From Actinomycetes bacterium (GTDB lineage Bacteria; Actinomycetota; Acidimicrobiia; Acidimicrobiales; RAAP-2): 64,000 nucleotides of DNA. A model generated the notes under the pieces. That model was not told the origin of the DNA. It saw only the letters and a program-made list of their open reading frames with translations, and ran no database searches. Location: contig JAJYDR010000004.1 in assembly GCA_021777285.1 (NCBI GenBank), positions 1-64,000 on the forward strand. Reading direction: 5' to 3'. Shown piece after piece: positions 49,656-59,289 of this stretch; the first letter of the stretch is position 1, and every line of letters starts with the position of its first letter. The position numbers and the translations under genes were made by a program.

Positions 49656-50582
49656 CTACACCTCGGTGAGCCACCCGTTGTAGCGGTCGAGTTCGCCGCG
49701 TACCGCCTGGAAGTAGGTGGACTGCAGGGTGGTGGTGACCGGTCCCGGCTTGCCCGCCCCGACGACGCGGTCGTCCACCGAGGCGATCGGCACGACCTCG
49801 GCAGCCGTCCCGGTGAGGAACGCCTCGTCAGCGAGGTAGAGGTCCGTGCGGATCAGCGTCTCGAAGCGCACCGTGATGCCGAGGTCAGTGGCGATACGAA
49901 CGACCGTCTCCTGGGTGATGCCCGGCAGGGCGCCGGCCTCGGAGGGCGGCGGCGTGAGCACGACCCCGTCGCGCACCACGAACAGGTTCTCGCCCGTGCA
50001 CTCCGAGATGCGGCCGTCGGGCCCGAGCATGATGGCCTCGTCGTAGCCGGCCTTGATGGCCTCGACCTTGGCGAGTCCGGAGTTGAGGTACATGCCGGTC
50101 CCCTTGGCCGCGGTGGGCATCGCGTTGGGGTTGTGGCGCTGCCACGAGGCGATCTTCATCCGCACGCCGTTGGCGAGGCCCTCGTCACCGAGGTACGCGC
50201 CCCACGGCCAGGCGGCGATCGCCACGTTCACGGGCGCCGGCAGCGGGTTCACGCCCATCTCGCCGTAACCCAGGTAGACCAGGGGCCGGATGTAGCACCC
50301 GTTGGGCAGGTCGTTCACGCGCACGGTCTCCACGACCGCGTCGCAGAGCTCGTCGAGGGTGAAGGGCACGTCGATCATCAGGATCTTGCAGCTGCGCAGC
50401 AAGCGGGCCATGTGCTCGCGCAACCGGAAGACGGCGACGCCGCGGGGCGTCTTGTACGCCCGGATCCCCTCGAACGCGCCGGTTCCGTAGTGCAGGCCGT
50501 GGCTCAGGACGTGGGTCTTCGCATCGTTCCAGTCGACGAGCGCGCCGTCCATCCAAATCTTCTCCGTTGGCGTTATGGGCAT
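49656..50582 (-). CDS. ilvE: Branched-chain amino acid aminotransferase
   Basis: The 308-residue class IV PLP enzyme makes leucine, isoleucine and valine from their keto acids, or works in the reverse direction in catabolism. It starts MPITPTEKIWMDGALVDW, shows GLHYGTGAFEGIRAY, the PLP Lys in TGMYLNSGLAKVEAI, EAIMLGPDGRISECTGENLF with conserved Glu, and GITQETVVRIATDLGI. All are typical of subgroup I IlvE. The ATG at 50582 has GAGAGG 5 nt upstream and overlaps the leuB stop as TGATG; a GTG one codon earlier would sit only 2 nt after it. It forms an operon with leuB, fitting leucine synthesis. Confidence 0.95.
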   Translation of the reverse strand: MPITPTEKIWMDGALVDWNDAKTHVLSHGLHYGTGAFEGIRAYKTPRGVAVFRLREHMARLLRSCKILMIDVPFTLDELCDAVVETVRVNDLPNGCYIRPLVYLGYGEMGVNPLPAPVNVAIAAWPWGAYLGDEGLANGVRMKIASWQRHNPNAMPTAAKGTGMYLNSGLAKVEAIKAGYDEAIMLGPDGRISECTGENLFVVRDGVVLTPPPSEAGALPGITQETVVRIATDLGITVRFETLIRTDLYLADEAFLTGTAAEVVPIASVDDRVVGAGKPGPVTTTLQSTYFQAVRGELDRYNGWLTEV

Positions 50583-51604
50583 CACAACCTCTCTATCAAT
50601 CGTTGGGTGACGGCCGCTGTGCCTCCGGCGACACCGTCGCGTTCAAAGTCTGCCACTGCCGACGCGATGCGCCGTGCAGCGTCGGTCTCGCCCAGGTGCT
50701 CGAGCATCAAAACGGCCGAGGACACCGCCGCCAAGGGGTTGGCCGTGTCGGTCCCGACGATGTCGTGGGCGGCGCCGTGCACCGGCTCGAAGAGCGACGC
50801 GCCGGTGCGCGCCGGGTTCAGGTTCGCGCTGGCGGCGAAGCCAATACCCCCGCTCACCGCCCCCGCCAGGTCCGAGAGGATGTCGCCGAACAGGTTGTCG
50901 GTAACGATGATCCCGTAGCGCGCGGGGTTCTCCACCAGGTAGATGCAGGCGGCGTCGACGTGGTTGTAGTCCACAGCGACCGTGGGGTACTCGACTTTCA
51001 CCTCGTTGACAACCCTCGACCAGAGGTTCCCGGCGAAGGTGAGCACGTTGGTCTTGTGCACGAGGGTGAGCCGCGGCCGCTCCAGCTGGGCGGCCCGCTC
51101 GAAGGCGTAGCGCACGCAGCGCTCGACCCCGAAGCGGGTATTCACCGAGCCCTGGGTCGCCACCTCGTGAGCCGTGCCGTAGCGAAGCACCCCACCCTCG
51201 CCGGCGTAGGGGCCCTCGGTGTTCTCGCGCACGATCGCGAAATCCAGACCGTCGGCGATCGAGCCGGGCACCCCGTGGAAGGGGCGGTAGTTCACGTAGA
51301 GGTCAAGGCCAAAGCGCATGGCGAGCAGCAGGCCGCGCTCCAAGACGCCGCCGGGGATGCGCGTGTCCCCGATCGCCGGGCCCACCGCGCCGAGCAGGAT
51401 CGCGTCGTGGCCGCGCAACGCCTCGAGGGTCTCGTCGTCCAGCACGAAGCCGTCGCGCAGGTACCGGGCCGCCCCCAGGTCGAAGTCCGTCGTGGTCAGT
51501 GCGACGCCCGCCGCCTCGACCACGGCCAGGGCGGCGCGCGTCACCTCGGGACCAATCCCGTCGCCCCCGATCACCGCCACTCGATACGGTTCGTTCCCCG
51601 CCAC
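50582..51604 (-). CDS. leuB: 3-isopropylmalate dehydrogenase
   Basis: The 340-residue enzyme oxidatively decarboxylates 3-isopropylmalate to the keto acid converted to leucine by IlvE. It carries YRVAVIGGDGIGPEVT, RENTEGPYAGEGG, the catalytic Lys in VHKTNVL, VDYNHVDAACIYLV with metal ligands and GDILSDLAGAVSGG. The gene is on the minus strand, divergent from greA-leuC-leuD. GTG at 51604 has GGGAGG 5 nt upstream, so this operon has a normal leader. All other leucine genes (leuA, leuC, leuD) are also in the window but in different units, so the pathway is complete here. Confidence 0.96.
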   Translation of the reverse strand: MAGNEPYRVAVIGGDGIGPEVTRAALAVVEAAGVALTTTDFDLGAARYLRDGFVLDDETLEALRGHDAILLGAVGPAIGDTRIPGGVLERGLLLAMRFGLDLYVNYRPFHGVPGSIADGLDFAIVRENTEGPYAGEGGVLRYGTAHEVATQGSVNTRFGVERCVRYAFERAAQLERPRLTLVHKTNVLTFAGNLWSRVVNEVKVEYPTVAVDYNHVDAACIYLVENPARYGIIVTDNLFGDILSDLAGAVSGGIGFAASANLNPARTGASLFEPVHGAAHDIVGTDTANPLAAVSSAVLMLEHLGETDAARRIASAVADFERDGVAGGTAAVTQRLIERL

Positions 51605-51686
51605 GTCAACCTCCCTGATTCCCCCCAGTCTGCTTGGCCCGCCCAGCCAGGAGCAAACCCAGTCCGTAAAGTCAGAACCCGACCGC

Positions 51687-51692
51687 TAGAGT
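51687..51692 (+). promoter_or_regulatory. -10 hexamer TAGAGT of the greA-leuCD unit
   Basis: TAGAGT lies 28 nt before the greA ATG at 51721, giving a leader of about 22 nt with AGGAG at proper spacing. The repeated heptamer AGTCAGA (51670-51676 and 51690-51696), 20 bp apart, overlaps the -10 and might be an operator. Confidence 0.4.
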
Positions 51693-51720
51693 CAGAGTCC
51701 TACCCAGGAGACGACACCTC

Positions 51721-52197
51721 ATGGCTGGCGAGATCCATCGCATAACCAAAGAAACACTGGACAAGCTCCGTGACGAGTACCACCACTTGACTACCGTCGG
51801 CCGGACCGAGATCGCGCGGGTGATCGAGGCCGCCCGGCTGCTCGGCGACCTCTCGGAAAACGGCGACTACCACGCCGCCAAGGACGAGCAGGGCAAGATG
51901 GAGGCCCGAATCCGCCAGATCGACAATGTGATCAGGAACCACGAGCTGGTCAAGCGCGACGTGAACGCCGGCGTCGTCCAGCACGCCTCCATCGTCAGCG
52001 TCGTCTACGACGGCGACGCCGACGACGACGCCCAGGAGTTCTTCATCGGCTCGATCGAGGAGAAGCCCGAGGGGGTCCTCGTCGCCTCGCCGACCTCGCC
52101 GCTCGGCTCGGCCCTGCTCGGCCACGCCCTGGGCGACGAAGTGGACTACGAGGCGCCGTCGGGTGTGCTTCGCGTGCGGATCACGGGACTGCGCTGA
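51721..52197 (+). CDS. greA: Transcription elongation factor GreA
   Basis: The 158-residue protein rescues backtracked RNA polymerase by stimulating transcript cleavage. Its N-terminal coiled coil (about 1-75) has [26 protein letters not shown] at the tip, with the conserved acidic pair that is inserted in the polymerase channel. The C-terminal globular domain ends with [21 protein letters not shown] and LRVRITGLR, as in other GreA proteins. It is followed 1 nt later by leuC on the same strand, an unusual operon arrangement with leucine genes. The ATG at 51721 has AGGAG upstream. Confidence 0.95.
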   Translation: MAGEIHRITKETLDKLRDEYHHLTTVGRTEIARVIEAARLLGDLSENGDYHAAKDEQGKMEARIRQIDNVIRNHELVKRDVNAGVVQHASIVSVVYDGDADDDAQEFFIGSIEEKPEGVLVASPTSPLGSALLGHALGDEVDYEAPSGVLRVRITGLR

Positions 52198-52198
52198 C

Positions 52199-53602
52199 GT
52201 GCCCGGCCAGACCCTCTTCGAGAAGATTTGGAACGAGCACGTCGTCGCCAGTCCCGAGGGCGAGCCGACGGTCCTCTACATCGACCTGCACCTCATCCAC
52301 GAGGTCACGAGCCCCCAGGCATTCGACGGGCTGCGACTGAACCACCGCGCCGTCCGGCGCCCCGATCGCACCCTGGCCACCGCCGACCACAACGTGCCCA
52401 CCGACCCGATTGATACGCCCGTCGAGGACCCCATCTCGCGGCGCCAGCTCGAGGCGCTCGACGAGAACTGCCGCGAGTTCGGTGTGACCCTGTTCCCGAG
52501 GGGCCACGAGAACCAGGGCATCGTGCACGTCATCGGCCCCGAGTTGGGCGTGACCCAGCCCGGCATGACCATCGTGTGCGGCGACTCGCACACCTCCACG
52601 CACGGTGCCTTCGGCGCCCTCGCCTTCGGCATCGGCACGAGCGAGGTCGAGCACGTGCTCGCGACCCAGACACTCCCCCAGCAACGTCCCAAGACGATGG
52701 CCGTCACCGTCAACGGCACCCTGCCCGATGGCGTGAGCGCGAAGGACCTCGTGCTGGCGATCGTCGCGCGCCTGGGCACCGGCGGCGGCGCCGGCTACGT
52801 CATCGAGTACCGCGGCAGTGCGATCACCGCCCTATCGATGGAGGGCCGCATGACCGTGTGCAACATGAGCATCGAGGCCGGGGCCCGCGCCGGGCTCGTC
52901 GGGGTCGACGAGACCACGATCGACTACCTGCGCCAGCGCCCCACCATCGCGGGCGGCCAGGCGTTCGAGGCCGCCGCGGACCGGTGGCGCGGCTTCACGA
53001 GCGACCCGGACGCGGTATTCGACGCCGAGGTCGTCCTCGACGCCGACCAGCTCGTACCCTTCGTCACGTGGGGGACCAATCCCGCCCAGGTCGTCGCGAT
53101 CGACGGTGTCGTGCCCTCGCCGGACGACTTCGAAGACACCGACCGTCGTGAGTCGACCGCCCGTTCGCTCGCCTACATGGGTCTCGCCCCGGGCACGCCC
53201 ATGACCGACGTCGCCGTCGACGTCGTCTTCATCGGCTCGTGCACCAACTCGCGCATCGAGGACCTGCGCGCCGCCGCTCGCGTCGCCAAGGGCGGCCGCG
53301 TCGCGGCGGGTGTGCGGGCACTGGTCGTGCCGGGCTCGCATCGCATCAAGGCCCAGGCCGAGGCCGAAGGTCTCGACCGCGTGTTCCAAGACGCCGGATT
53401 CGAGTGGCGCGAGCCCGGCTGTTCGATGTGTCTGGGCATGAATCCCGACCAGCTCGAACCCGGACAGCGCAGCGCATCGACCTCGAATCGGAACTTCGAG
53501 GGTCGCCAGGGACGCGGCGGTCGGACCCACTTGGTCTCACCAGCCGTGGCCGCCGCGACGGCCCTCGCCGGCCACTTCGCAACGCCCGAGGTGGTCCGAT
53601 GA
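52199..53602 (+). CDS. leuC: 3-isopropylmalate dehydratase large subunit
   Basis: The 467-residue [4Fe-4S] aconitase-type enzyme isomerises 2- to 3-isopropylmalate with LeuD. Signature segments are [37 protein letters not shown], the cluster cysteines in [17 protein letters not shown] and [15 protein letters not shown], and [22 protein letters not shown]. The cluster presumably comes from the Suf system in this window. GTG at 52199 begins 1 nt after the greA stop; family homology starts at QTLFEKIWN. It overlaps leuD by ATGA, as is common for this heterodimer. Confidence 0.97.
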   Translation: MPGQTLFEKIWNEHVVASPEGEPTVLYIDLHLIHEVTSPQAFDGLRLNHRAVRRPDRTLATADHNVPTDPIDTPVEDPISRRQLEALDENCREFGVTLFPRGHENQGIVHVIGPELGVTQPGMTIVCGDSHTSTHGAFGALAFGIGTSEVEHVLATQTLPQQRPKTMAVTVNGTLPDGVSAKDLVLAIVARLGTGGGAGYVIEYRGSAITALSMEGRMTVCNMSIEAGARAGLVGVDETTIDYLRQRPTIAGGQAFEAAADRWRGFTSDPDAVFDAEVVLDADQLVPFVTWGTNPAQVVAIDGVVPSPDDFEDTDRRESTARSLAYMGLAPGTPMTDVAVDVVFIGSCTNSRIEDLRAAARVAKGGRVAAGVRALVVPGSHRIKAQAEAEGLDRVFQDAGFEWREPGCSMCLGMNPDQLEPGQRSASTSNRNFEGRQGRGGRTHLVSPAVAAATALAGHFATPEVVR

Positions 53603-54219
53603 AGGCCGTGTCGCTCATCGAGGGCCGCGCGGTCCCGCTCGGGCGCTCGGACGTCGACACGGACCAGATCATCCCGTCGGGCTGGCTGAAGCGCGTCGAG
53701 CGCACCGGCTTCGGGCGTGGCCTGTTCAGCGAGTGGCGTGACGACCCCAACTTCGTGCTCAATCAGTCGATCTACCAGGGCGCCTCGATCCTGCTCGCGG
53801 GGCCACGCTTCGGCACCGGCTCGTCGCGCGAGCACGCGGTCTGGGCCCTGATGGACTACGGCTTCGAGGCGATCATCGCGCCGTCGTTTGGCGACATCTT
53901 CCGCAACAACTCGAGCAAGCAGGGCCTCGTCATCGTGCAGCTGGCCGCCGAGGACGTCGAGGAGCTCGCCGCGATGGTCACCCGTGACCCGGCGACCCAC
54001 CTCGTGATCGACGTCGAAGGGCTGACCGTCGAGGTCCCTGCCCAGGGCTGGCACCGGTCCTTCGCCCTGGACCCGATGACCCGCCAGCGACTCCTCAACG
54101 GCTGGGACGACATCGGACTCACCCTGCGCCACGCCGCCGACATCGACCGGTATGAAGCCGCCACCGTCGCCCCGACGCTCGCCGGTCACTTCGACCGCGA
54201 CGGCCACGTCCTCGCCTGA
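53599..54219 (+). CDS. leuD: 3-isopropylmalate dehydratase small subunit
   Basis: The 206-residue swivel domain subunit binds substrate and completes the LeuC active site. It has [36 protein letters not shown] (the conserved small-subunit loop), and [24 protein letters not shown], all typical. It is translated from ATG at 53599 overlapping the leuC stop by 4 nt. The asparaginase gene begins 12 bp further on the same strand and may share the message. Length is usual for actinobacterial LeuD. Confidence 0.97.
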   Translation: MKAVSLIEGRAVPLGRSDVDTDQIIPSGWLKRVERTGFGRGLFSEWRDDPNFVLNQSIYQGASILLAGPRFGTGSSREHAVWALMDYGFEAIIAPSFGDIFRNNSSKQGLVIVQLAAEDVEELAAMVTRDPATHLVIDVEGLTVEVPAQGWHRSFALDPMTRQRLLNGWDDIGLTLRHAADIDRYEAATVAPTLAGHFDRDGHVLA

Positions 54220-54231
54220 TCGAGACACCGC

Positions 54232-55278
54232 GTGTCGATCCCATCACACGAACCGAAACGTCCCGCTCGCGCGCGGGTAGTCCTCTATACGACGGGCGGC
54301 ACCATCGCCTCGACCGACGCCGACGGCTCGGGAGGCGTGGCTCCGAACCTCGCGGGCGCGGCGCTCCTCGGTGAGGCGGCCGGCGCCATTGGCGACATCG
54401 ACCTTGCGGTGGTCGGCGTGCGCCAGGTGCCATCGGGCGAACTCACCATCGCCGACGCCATCGAGGTGAGCGGTCGGCTGCGCCGTGACTTCGCGAACGG
54501 CTTCGACGGCGCGGTCGTCGCCCAGGGAACGGACACCATCGAAGAGTTCGCCTTCGCGCTGGATCTGCTCACCGTTGCGGGTAGCCCCGTCGTCGTCACC
54601 GGCGCCATGCGCCACCCCGGCGAGCTCAGCGCCGACGGACCGGCGAACCTCGCCGCGGCGATCCGCGTCGCGGGCGATTCGCGACTGCGCGACCTGGGCG
54701 TGCTCGTGGTCATGAACGACGAGATCCACGCGGCCCGTTTCGTGCGCAAGTCCGATTCGTCGAGCCTCGGCGCGTTCGCGTCGCGCACGACTGGCCCGAT
54801 CGGCCGCGTGGTCGAGGGTCGCGCGCGACGCTACGTCAACCCGCCGCCCCTCGCACGGGTGATCGAGCCCGACCGCCTCGGGCCCTTTGTCCCGCCCGTC
54901 GCCCTCGTGGGCTGCGCCCTGGGTGACGACGGGCGTCTGCTCGAGCACCTCGCGGACCTCGGCTACGCCGGGGTCGTCATCGAGGGTTTCGGCGGCGGTC
55001 ACGTGCCTGGGCGCCTGGTCGGGCCACTCGCCGCACTCGCCGGCGAAGTACCCGTCGTGCTCGCGTCGCGCACGGGCGCCGGCGACGTCCTGGAGTCCAC
55101 CTACGGCTACGACGGCTCCGAGCGCGACCTCCTGGGGCGTGGCTTGATCAGCGCGGGCTTCCTCGACGGGCGAAAGGCCCGGGTGCTGCTGAGCCTCCTG
55201 CTCGGCACTGGTGCCTCGACGGCCCAGGTGGCGGCGGCATTCGCGCGGCTGCACCGCTCGGCCACGGGACTCGCGTGA
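54232..55278 (+). CDS. L-asparaginase (type I/II family)
   Basis: The 348-residue enzyme hydrolyses asparagine to aspartate and ammonia. The two threonine-containing signatures are intact: VLYTTGGTIAST (catalytic Thr in TGGTIA) and VVAQGTDTIEEFAFAL (Thr-Asp), with Lys/Ser of VVVTGAMRHPGELSADGPANL completing the active site. There is no signal peptide, so it is cytoplasmic. GTG at 54232 starts 12 nt after leuD. The rest of the operon, the PLP lyase, is 46 bp downstream with its own ribosome site. Confidence 0.9.
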   Translation: MSIPSHEPKRPARARVVLYTTGGTIASTDADGSGGVAPNLAGAALLGEAAGAIGDIDLAVVGVRQVPSGELTIADAIEVSGRLRRDFANGFDGAVVAQGTDTIEEFAFALDLLTVAGSPVVVTGAMRHPGELSADGPANLAAAIRVAGDSRLRDLGVLVVMNDEIHAARFVRKSDSSSLGAFASRTTGPIGRVVEGRARRYVNPPPLARVIEPDRLGPFVPPVALVGCALGDDGRLLEHLADLGYAGVVIEGFGGGHVPGRLVGPLAALAGEVPVVLASRTGAGDVLESTYGYDGSERDLLGRGLISAGFLDGRKARVLLSLLLGTGASTAQVAAAFARLHRSATGLA

Positions 55279-55324
55279 GCCACTGAGCGGTCCTACGCTC
55301 TCGGTAGCGACGACGAGGAGCGCC

Positions 55325-56698
55325 ATGGTCCCTTTCCCCTACGCCGAGGAGTATCCGGTCCACCGAGTCCTGCCCGAAGATGGCGCGCGTCGCACCGACG
55401 TGCTCGCGCAGCTCGAGGACCTCGCGTCGCGCGAGGACCCGACCTGGGAGACCGGGCAGTGCTCGGGCACCATGTACTGCGGGGACCACGAGCACTACGA
55501 CTTCTTGAACCGCGCGTTCTCGTACTTCTCGCACGTGAACACCCTGCAGCGCGACATGTGCCCCAGCGCTACCAAGTTCGAGGCCGAGATCATCGCCATG
55601 ACACTCGACCTGCTCGGCGCCGCCGCGCACACCGACCCGGCCGGCCTGGTCACCTCGGGCGGCTCGGCGTCCATCGCCCACGCGGTGCTCGCCTATCGCG
55701 AGTCGAACGCGCACGAGGTGCAACGGCCCAACATGATCAAGCCCGAGACGGCCCACCCCGCCTTCGACAAGGCCGGGCACCTCTTCGGCGTGGAGATGCG
55801 CGTCGCCCCCGTCGATCCCCGCACCGCCCAGGTGGACCTCGACTGGGTGCGCGAGCACGTCGACGCGAACACGGTCGCGCTCGTGGGCTCGGCGTGCAAC
55901 TACGGCTACGGCACGATCGACCCGATCGCCGAGCTCGGTCAGCTCGCACTCGAGCGCAACATCGGCCTGCACGTCGACGGCTGCCTGGGCGGCTTCATCC
56001 TGCCCTTCGGGCGCGAGCTCGGCTACGTCGACACGGACTTTGACCTCTCGGTCCCTGGCGTCACGTCGATGTCCGCCGACACCCACAAGTACGGCTACGC
56101 CCTCAAGGGCACCAGCGTGCTGTGCTTCGCCGATCGAGCGCTGCGCAACAGCCAGTACTTCTACCAACCCGACTGGTCAGGCGGCAAGTACTGCTCGCCC
56201 GGCATGGACGGCTCGCGATCGGGGGGCCTGCTCGCGGCCACCTGGGCCGCCATGGTCCAGCTCGGTCGGTCGGGCTATCGCGAGTACGCCCGCCAGATCT
56301 TTGAGACCTCGGCGGCGATGCAGCGGGCGGTGCGCGCCCACGAGAGCCTGCGCATCATCGGCTCGCCGAGCTTCCTGTTCTCCTTCACCGCCACCGACTA
56401 CGACGTCTACCTCGTGAACGACTTCCTTCGCCTCCGGGGCTGGCGGCTCAACGGCCAGCAGTACCCCAACGCCCTGCACATGGCCGTCACCCGGCCCCAG
56501 ACCCAGCCCGGCGTGCTCGAGCGATGGGAGACCGACCTCGCCGACGCCGTCGCCTACGCCGAGGCCCACGCCGACGCCCCGGCCCAGTCCGGGGCGATCT
56601 ACGGGGGCGTCCCCGGCGGCCCGACCCCCGAGACCGACGACCTCATCCGGTTCTTCATGGCCGACATGATGGACCACCAGCAGGCGATCACCGACTAG
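55325..56698 (+). CDS. Sphingosine-1-phosphate-lyase-like PLP-dependent decarboxylase family protein
   Basis: The 457-residue PLP enzyme is closest in pattern to sphingosine-1-phosphate lyase, not glutamate decarboxylase. Compare SGTMYCGDHEHYDFLNRAFS, HVNTLQRDMCPSATKFEAEI, GLVTSGGSASIAHAVLAYR, LHVDGCLGGFILPF, VTSMSADTHKYGYALKG with PLP Lys255, and DWSGGKYCSPGMDGSRSGG with the lyase consensus. S1P lyases cut a phosphorylated 1,2-amino alcohol into an aldehyde and phosphoethanolamine. Whether this bacterial protein uses sphingoid or other phospho-amino alcohols is unknown. There is no N-terminal membrane anchor, unlike the eukaryotic enzyme. The FGGY kinase gene begins 2 nt later. The ATG at 55325 has GAGGAG upstream. 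Confidence 0.85.
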   Translation: MVPFPYAEEYPVHRVLPEDGARRTDVLAQLEDLASREDPTWETGQCSGTMYCGDHEHYDFLNRAFSYFSHVNTLQRDMCPSATKFEAEIIAMTLDLLGAAAHTDPAGLVTSGGSASIAHAVLAYRESNAHEVQRPNMIKPETAHPAFDKAGHLFGVEMRVAPVDPRTAQVDLDWVREHVDANTVALVGSACNYGYGTIDPIAELGQLALERNIGLHVDGCLGGFILPFGRELGYVDTDFDLSVPGVTSMSADTHKYGYALKGTSVLCFADRALRNSQYFYQPDWSGGKYCSPGMDGSRSGGLLAATWAAMVQLGRSGYREYARQIFETSAAMQRAVRAHESLRIIGSPSFLFSFTATDYDVYLVNDFLRLRGWRLNGQQYPNALHMAVTRPQTQPGVLERWETDLADAVAYAEAHADAPAQSGAIYGGVPGGPTPETDDLIRFFMADMMDHQQAITD

Positions 56699-56700
56699 CC

Positions 56701-58233
56701 GTGCACGACGCGCTCTACCTCGTCGTCGACCTGGGAACGGGGGGACCAAAGGTCGGCCTCGTCGACTCGCGGGGCTCGCTCGTCGAGCACGTCACCGACG
56801 CGGTGACGACGACCTTCGCGCGCGACGGCGAGGCCACCCAGGACGCGAGCGAGTGGTGGGACCTCGTGCTGCGCGGCGCCCGGCGGCTGCTCGTCGACCC
56901 CGAACGCGCCCGGCGCGTGCGCGCCATCGGGGTGACGGGTCAGTACGGGTCGACCGTGCCGGTCGACGCGAACGGCGTCCCGACCGGACCCTGCCTGACC
57001 TGGATGGACACCCGGGGCGGCCCGTGGAGCCGACGCGCCGTCGGCGGACCGGTGCAGGGCTATCGCCCGCGGGCCGCCCTCTCGTTCATCCGTCGCAGCG
57101 GCGGCGCCCCGTCCACCGCGGGCGCCGACCCCGTCGGCCAGATCCTCTTCCTCGAGCACGAGCGGCCCGCCATCGTCGCGGCGACGCGCTGGTACCTCGA
57201 GCCGGTGGACTACCTCACGATGCGCCTCACCGGTGTCGCCTCGGCCACCCACGCGTCTCGACTCGCCATGTGGATGACCGACAACCGCCACCTCAGCGAG
57301 TTGCGCTACGACCCCGTGCTGTTGGGCCTCGTGGGGCTGAGCGACCAGCGGCTCGCTCCCCTGGTGCCCTTCGGGACGAGCGTGGGGACCCTGCGGCCCG
57401 AAGTCGCCGAGCAGCTCGGCCTCGCACCGTCGACGGTCGTGGCGACCGGCATTCCCGACCTGCACGCGGCGACGCTCGGCTCGGGCGCGATCCGGCTCTA
57501 CGACACGCACCTCGCGCTGTCGACCACGTCGTGGATCAGCTGCCCGGTGCCGTCCAAGAAGACCGACGTCGTGCACTCGATCGCGTCGGTGCCGGGCCTG
57601 GACAACGACCACTACCTCGTCATCAATAATCAAGAGACGGGGGCGCGCGCCCTCGCCTGGCTGCGCGACCTGCTGGGCGGACCCGCCAGCGCGCCGTCGT
57701 TCAGCGAGCTGACGGCCCTCGCGGCGACCGCGCCCGCCGGCGCGAACGGCGTGCGCTTCGCGCCGTGGCTCGCCGGCGAGCGCTCGCCGGCCGACGACAA
57801 GGGCGCCCGCGGGGGCTTTGCCAACCTGTCGGTCACCACGACCACTGCGGACCTCGTGCGCGCCGTCCTCGAGGGGGTCGCAGCGAACAGCGCGTGGCTC
57901 TTCGCCCACGTCGAGCGCTTCGCCGGGCGGCGCCTCGATCCCGTGCGGCTCATCGGCGGCGGGGCCCAGTCGGACCTGTGGTGCCAGATCTACGCCACGA
58001 TGCTCGAGCGGCCCGTCATCCAAGTGGACGATCCGCTGACGGCCCAGCTGCGCGGGGTCGCCCACGTCGCCGCGAGCGCCGCCGGGGACGCGACGCTCGC
58101 CGAACCCCCGCTGCCGCGCCCGGGACGGCTCGTCGAGCCGGCCCCTGGTGAGCGTGCGATATACGACGCGATCGCGCGCGAACTACCCCGGCGCTTCGCC
58201 CACGAACGTCGCTGGCGCCGCTCGTCGCGGTGA
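56701..58233 (+). CDS. FGGY-family carbohydrate kinase
   Basis: The 510-residue protein is a two-domain ATP-dependent kinase of the FGGY family (xylulokinase, glycerol kinase and related). It starts ALYLVVDLGTGGPKVGLVD (phosphate loop), has GVTGQYGSTVPVD, a substrate segment CLTWMDTRGGPW, the catalytic Asp in GIPDLHAATLGSG, and the C-terminal ATP motif RLIGGGAQSDLWCQIYA. The usual sugar-kinase GGxDQ element is replaced by GIPDL, so it may not act on a normal sugar. The gene starts 2 nt after the S1P-lyase-like gene, and a kinase-lyase pair suggests that it phosphorylates the lyase substrate. GTG at 56701 is used, since homology begins there. Confidence 0.88.
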   Translation: MHDALYLVVDLGTGGPKVGLVDSRGSLVEHVTDAVTTTFARDGEATQDASEWWDLVLRGARRLLVDPERARRVRAIGVTGQYGSTVPVDANGVPTGPCLTWMDTRGGPWSRRAVGGPVQGYRPRAALSFIRRSGGAPSTAGADPVGQILFLEHERPAIVAATRWYLEPVDYLTMRLTGVASATHASRLAMWMTDNRHLSELRYDPVLLGLVGLSDQRLAPLVPFGTSVGTLRPEVAEQLGLAPSTVVATGIPDLHAATLGSGAIRLYDTHLALSTTSWISCPVPSKKTDVVHSIASVPGLDNDHYLVINNQETGARALAWLRDLLGGPASAPSFSELTALAATAPAGANGVRFAPWLAGERSPADDKGARGGFANLSVTTTTADLVRAVLEGVAANSAWLFAHVERFAGRRLDPVRLIGGGAQSDLWCQIYATMLERPVIQVDDPLTAQLRGVAHVAASAAGDATLAEPPLPRPGRLVEPAPGERAIYDAIARELPRRFAHERRWRRSSR

Positions 58234-58281
58234 GATGGACTCGGATAACGTCGGATCAAGGTTGCATCAGAGAGGAGGACC

Positions 58282-59289
58282 ATGTCCCTCGATCAGTTCC
58301 CCCGGTACCCACTGCGCTTCGGCCCGTCACCGATCCATCGACTCGACCGATTGAGTGAGTACCTGGGCGGAGCGACGGTCTGGGCCAAACGCGAGGACGT
58401 GAACTCGGGCCTCGCCTTCGGCGGGAACAAGGTTCGCAAGCTCGAGTACCTGGTCGCCGACGCCCTCGCGCAGGGCTGTGACACGCTGGTGTCGATCGGC
58501 GGGGTCCAGTCCAACCACACCCGCCAGGTGGCCGCCGCGGCCGCGGCCGTGGGCATGAAGTGCGTGCTGATCCAAGAGAGCTGGGTCAACTGGCCCGACG
58601 TCACCTACGACCGGGTGGGCAACATCCTGCTCAGCCGGCTCATGGGGGCCGACGTCCGGCTCGTGGACGCGAACTTCGGCATTGGCTTCAAGGCCAGCTG
58701 GGAGCAGGCCATCGCCGAGCTCGAGGCCGCGGGCCACCGGCCCTACGCGATTCCCGCCGGGGCCTCGGACCACCGCCTGGGTGGACTCGGCTTCGCCGGC
58801 TGGGCGCTCGAGGTCGAGGAGCAGGAGCGCGAGCTCGGCATCGCCTTTGACTACGTGATCGTCTGCTCGGTCACCGGTTCGACCCAGGCGGGGATGATCG
58901 CCGGCTTCGCCATCAACGACCTGCCGCGCAAGGTCATCGGCATCGACGGCTCCGCGAAGCCCGCTGAGACCTGGGACCAGGTCGCGAGGATCGCGCGCGC
59001 GACGGCCGAGCTCATCGGCGTACAGCGGCCCATCCTCGACGAGGAGATCATCCTCGACGACCGTTACCACGCGGGCACCTACGGGATCCCCGACGACCGG
59101 ACGGTCCACGCGATGAAGCTGGGCGCGTCCCTCGAGGCGATGATCACCGACCCGGTCTACGAGGGCAAGTCCCTCGCCGGACTCATCGACCTCGTCCAGC
59201 GCCACGAGCTCGAGCCCGACGCCCACGTCCTCTTCGCCCACCTCGGTGGGCAGCCGGCGATCAACGGCTACGCGAGCCTCTTCGGCTAG
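58282..59289 (+). CDS. acdS: 1-aminocyclopropane-1-carboxylate (ACC) deaminase
   Basis: The 335-residue PLP enzyme opens the ACC ring to give 2-oxobutyrate and ammonia. It matches the Pseudomonas enzyme closely from [19 protein letters not shown] on. Key residues keep their places with a one-residue offset: PLP Lys50 (Lys51), Ser77 (Ser78), Tyr293 (Tyr294), Glu294 (Glu295) and Leu321 (Leu322). Glu295 and Leu322 separate true ACC deaminase from D-cysteine desulfhydrase, so the assignment is firm by these markers. The ATG at 58282 has a strong AGGAGG. Ends in a 4-bp overlap with the convergent PQ-loop gene. ACC is the ethylene precursor of plants; this suggests contact with plant material, or use of ACC as a nitrogen source. 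Confidence 0.94.
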   Translation: MSLDQFPRYPLRFGPSPIHRLDRLSEYLGGATVWAKREDVNSGLAFGGNKVRKLEYLVADALAQGCDTLVSIGGVQSNHTRQVAAAAAAVGMKCVLIQESWVNWPDVTYDRVGNILLSRLMGADVRLVDANFGIGFKASWEQAIAELEAAGHRPYAIPAGASDHRLGGLGFAGWALEVEEQERELGIAFDYVIVCSVTGSTQAGMIAGFAINDLPRKVIGIDGSAKPAETWDQVARIARATAELIGVQRPILDEEIILDDRYHAGTYGIPDDRTVHAMKLGASLEAMITDPVYEGKSLAGLIDLVQRHELEPDAHVLFAHLGGQPAINGYASLFG

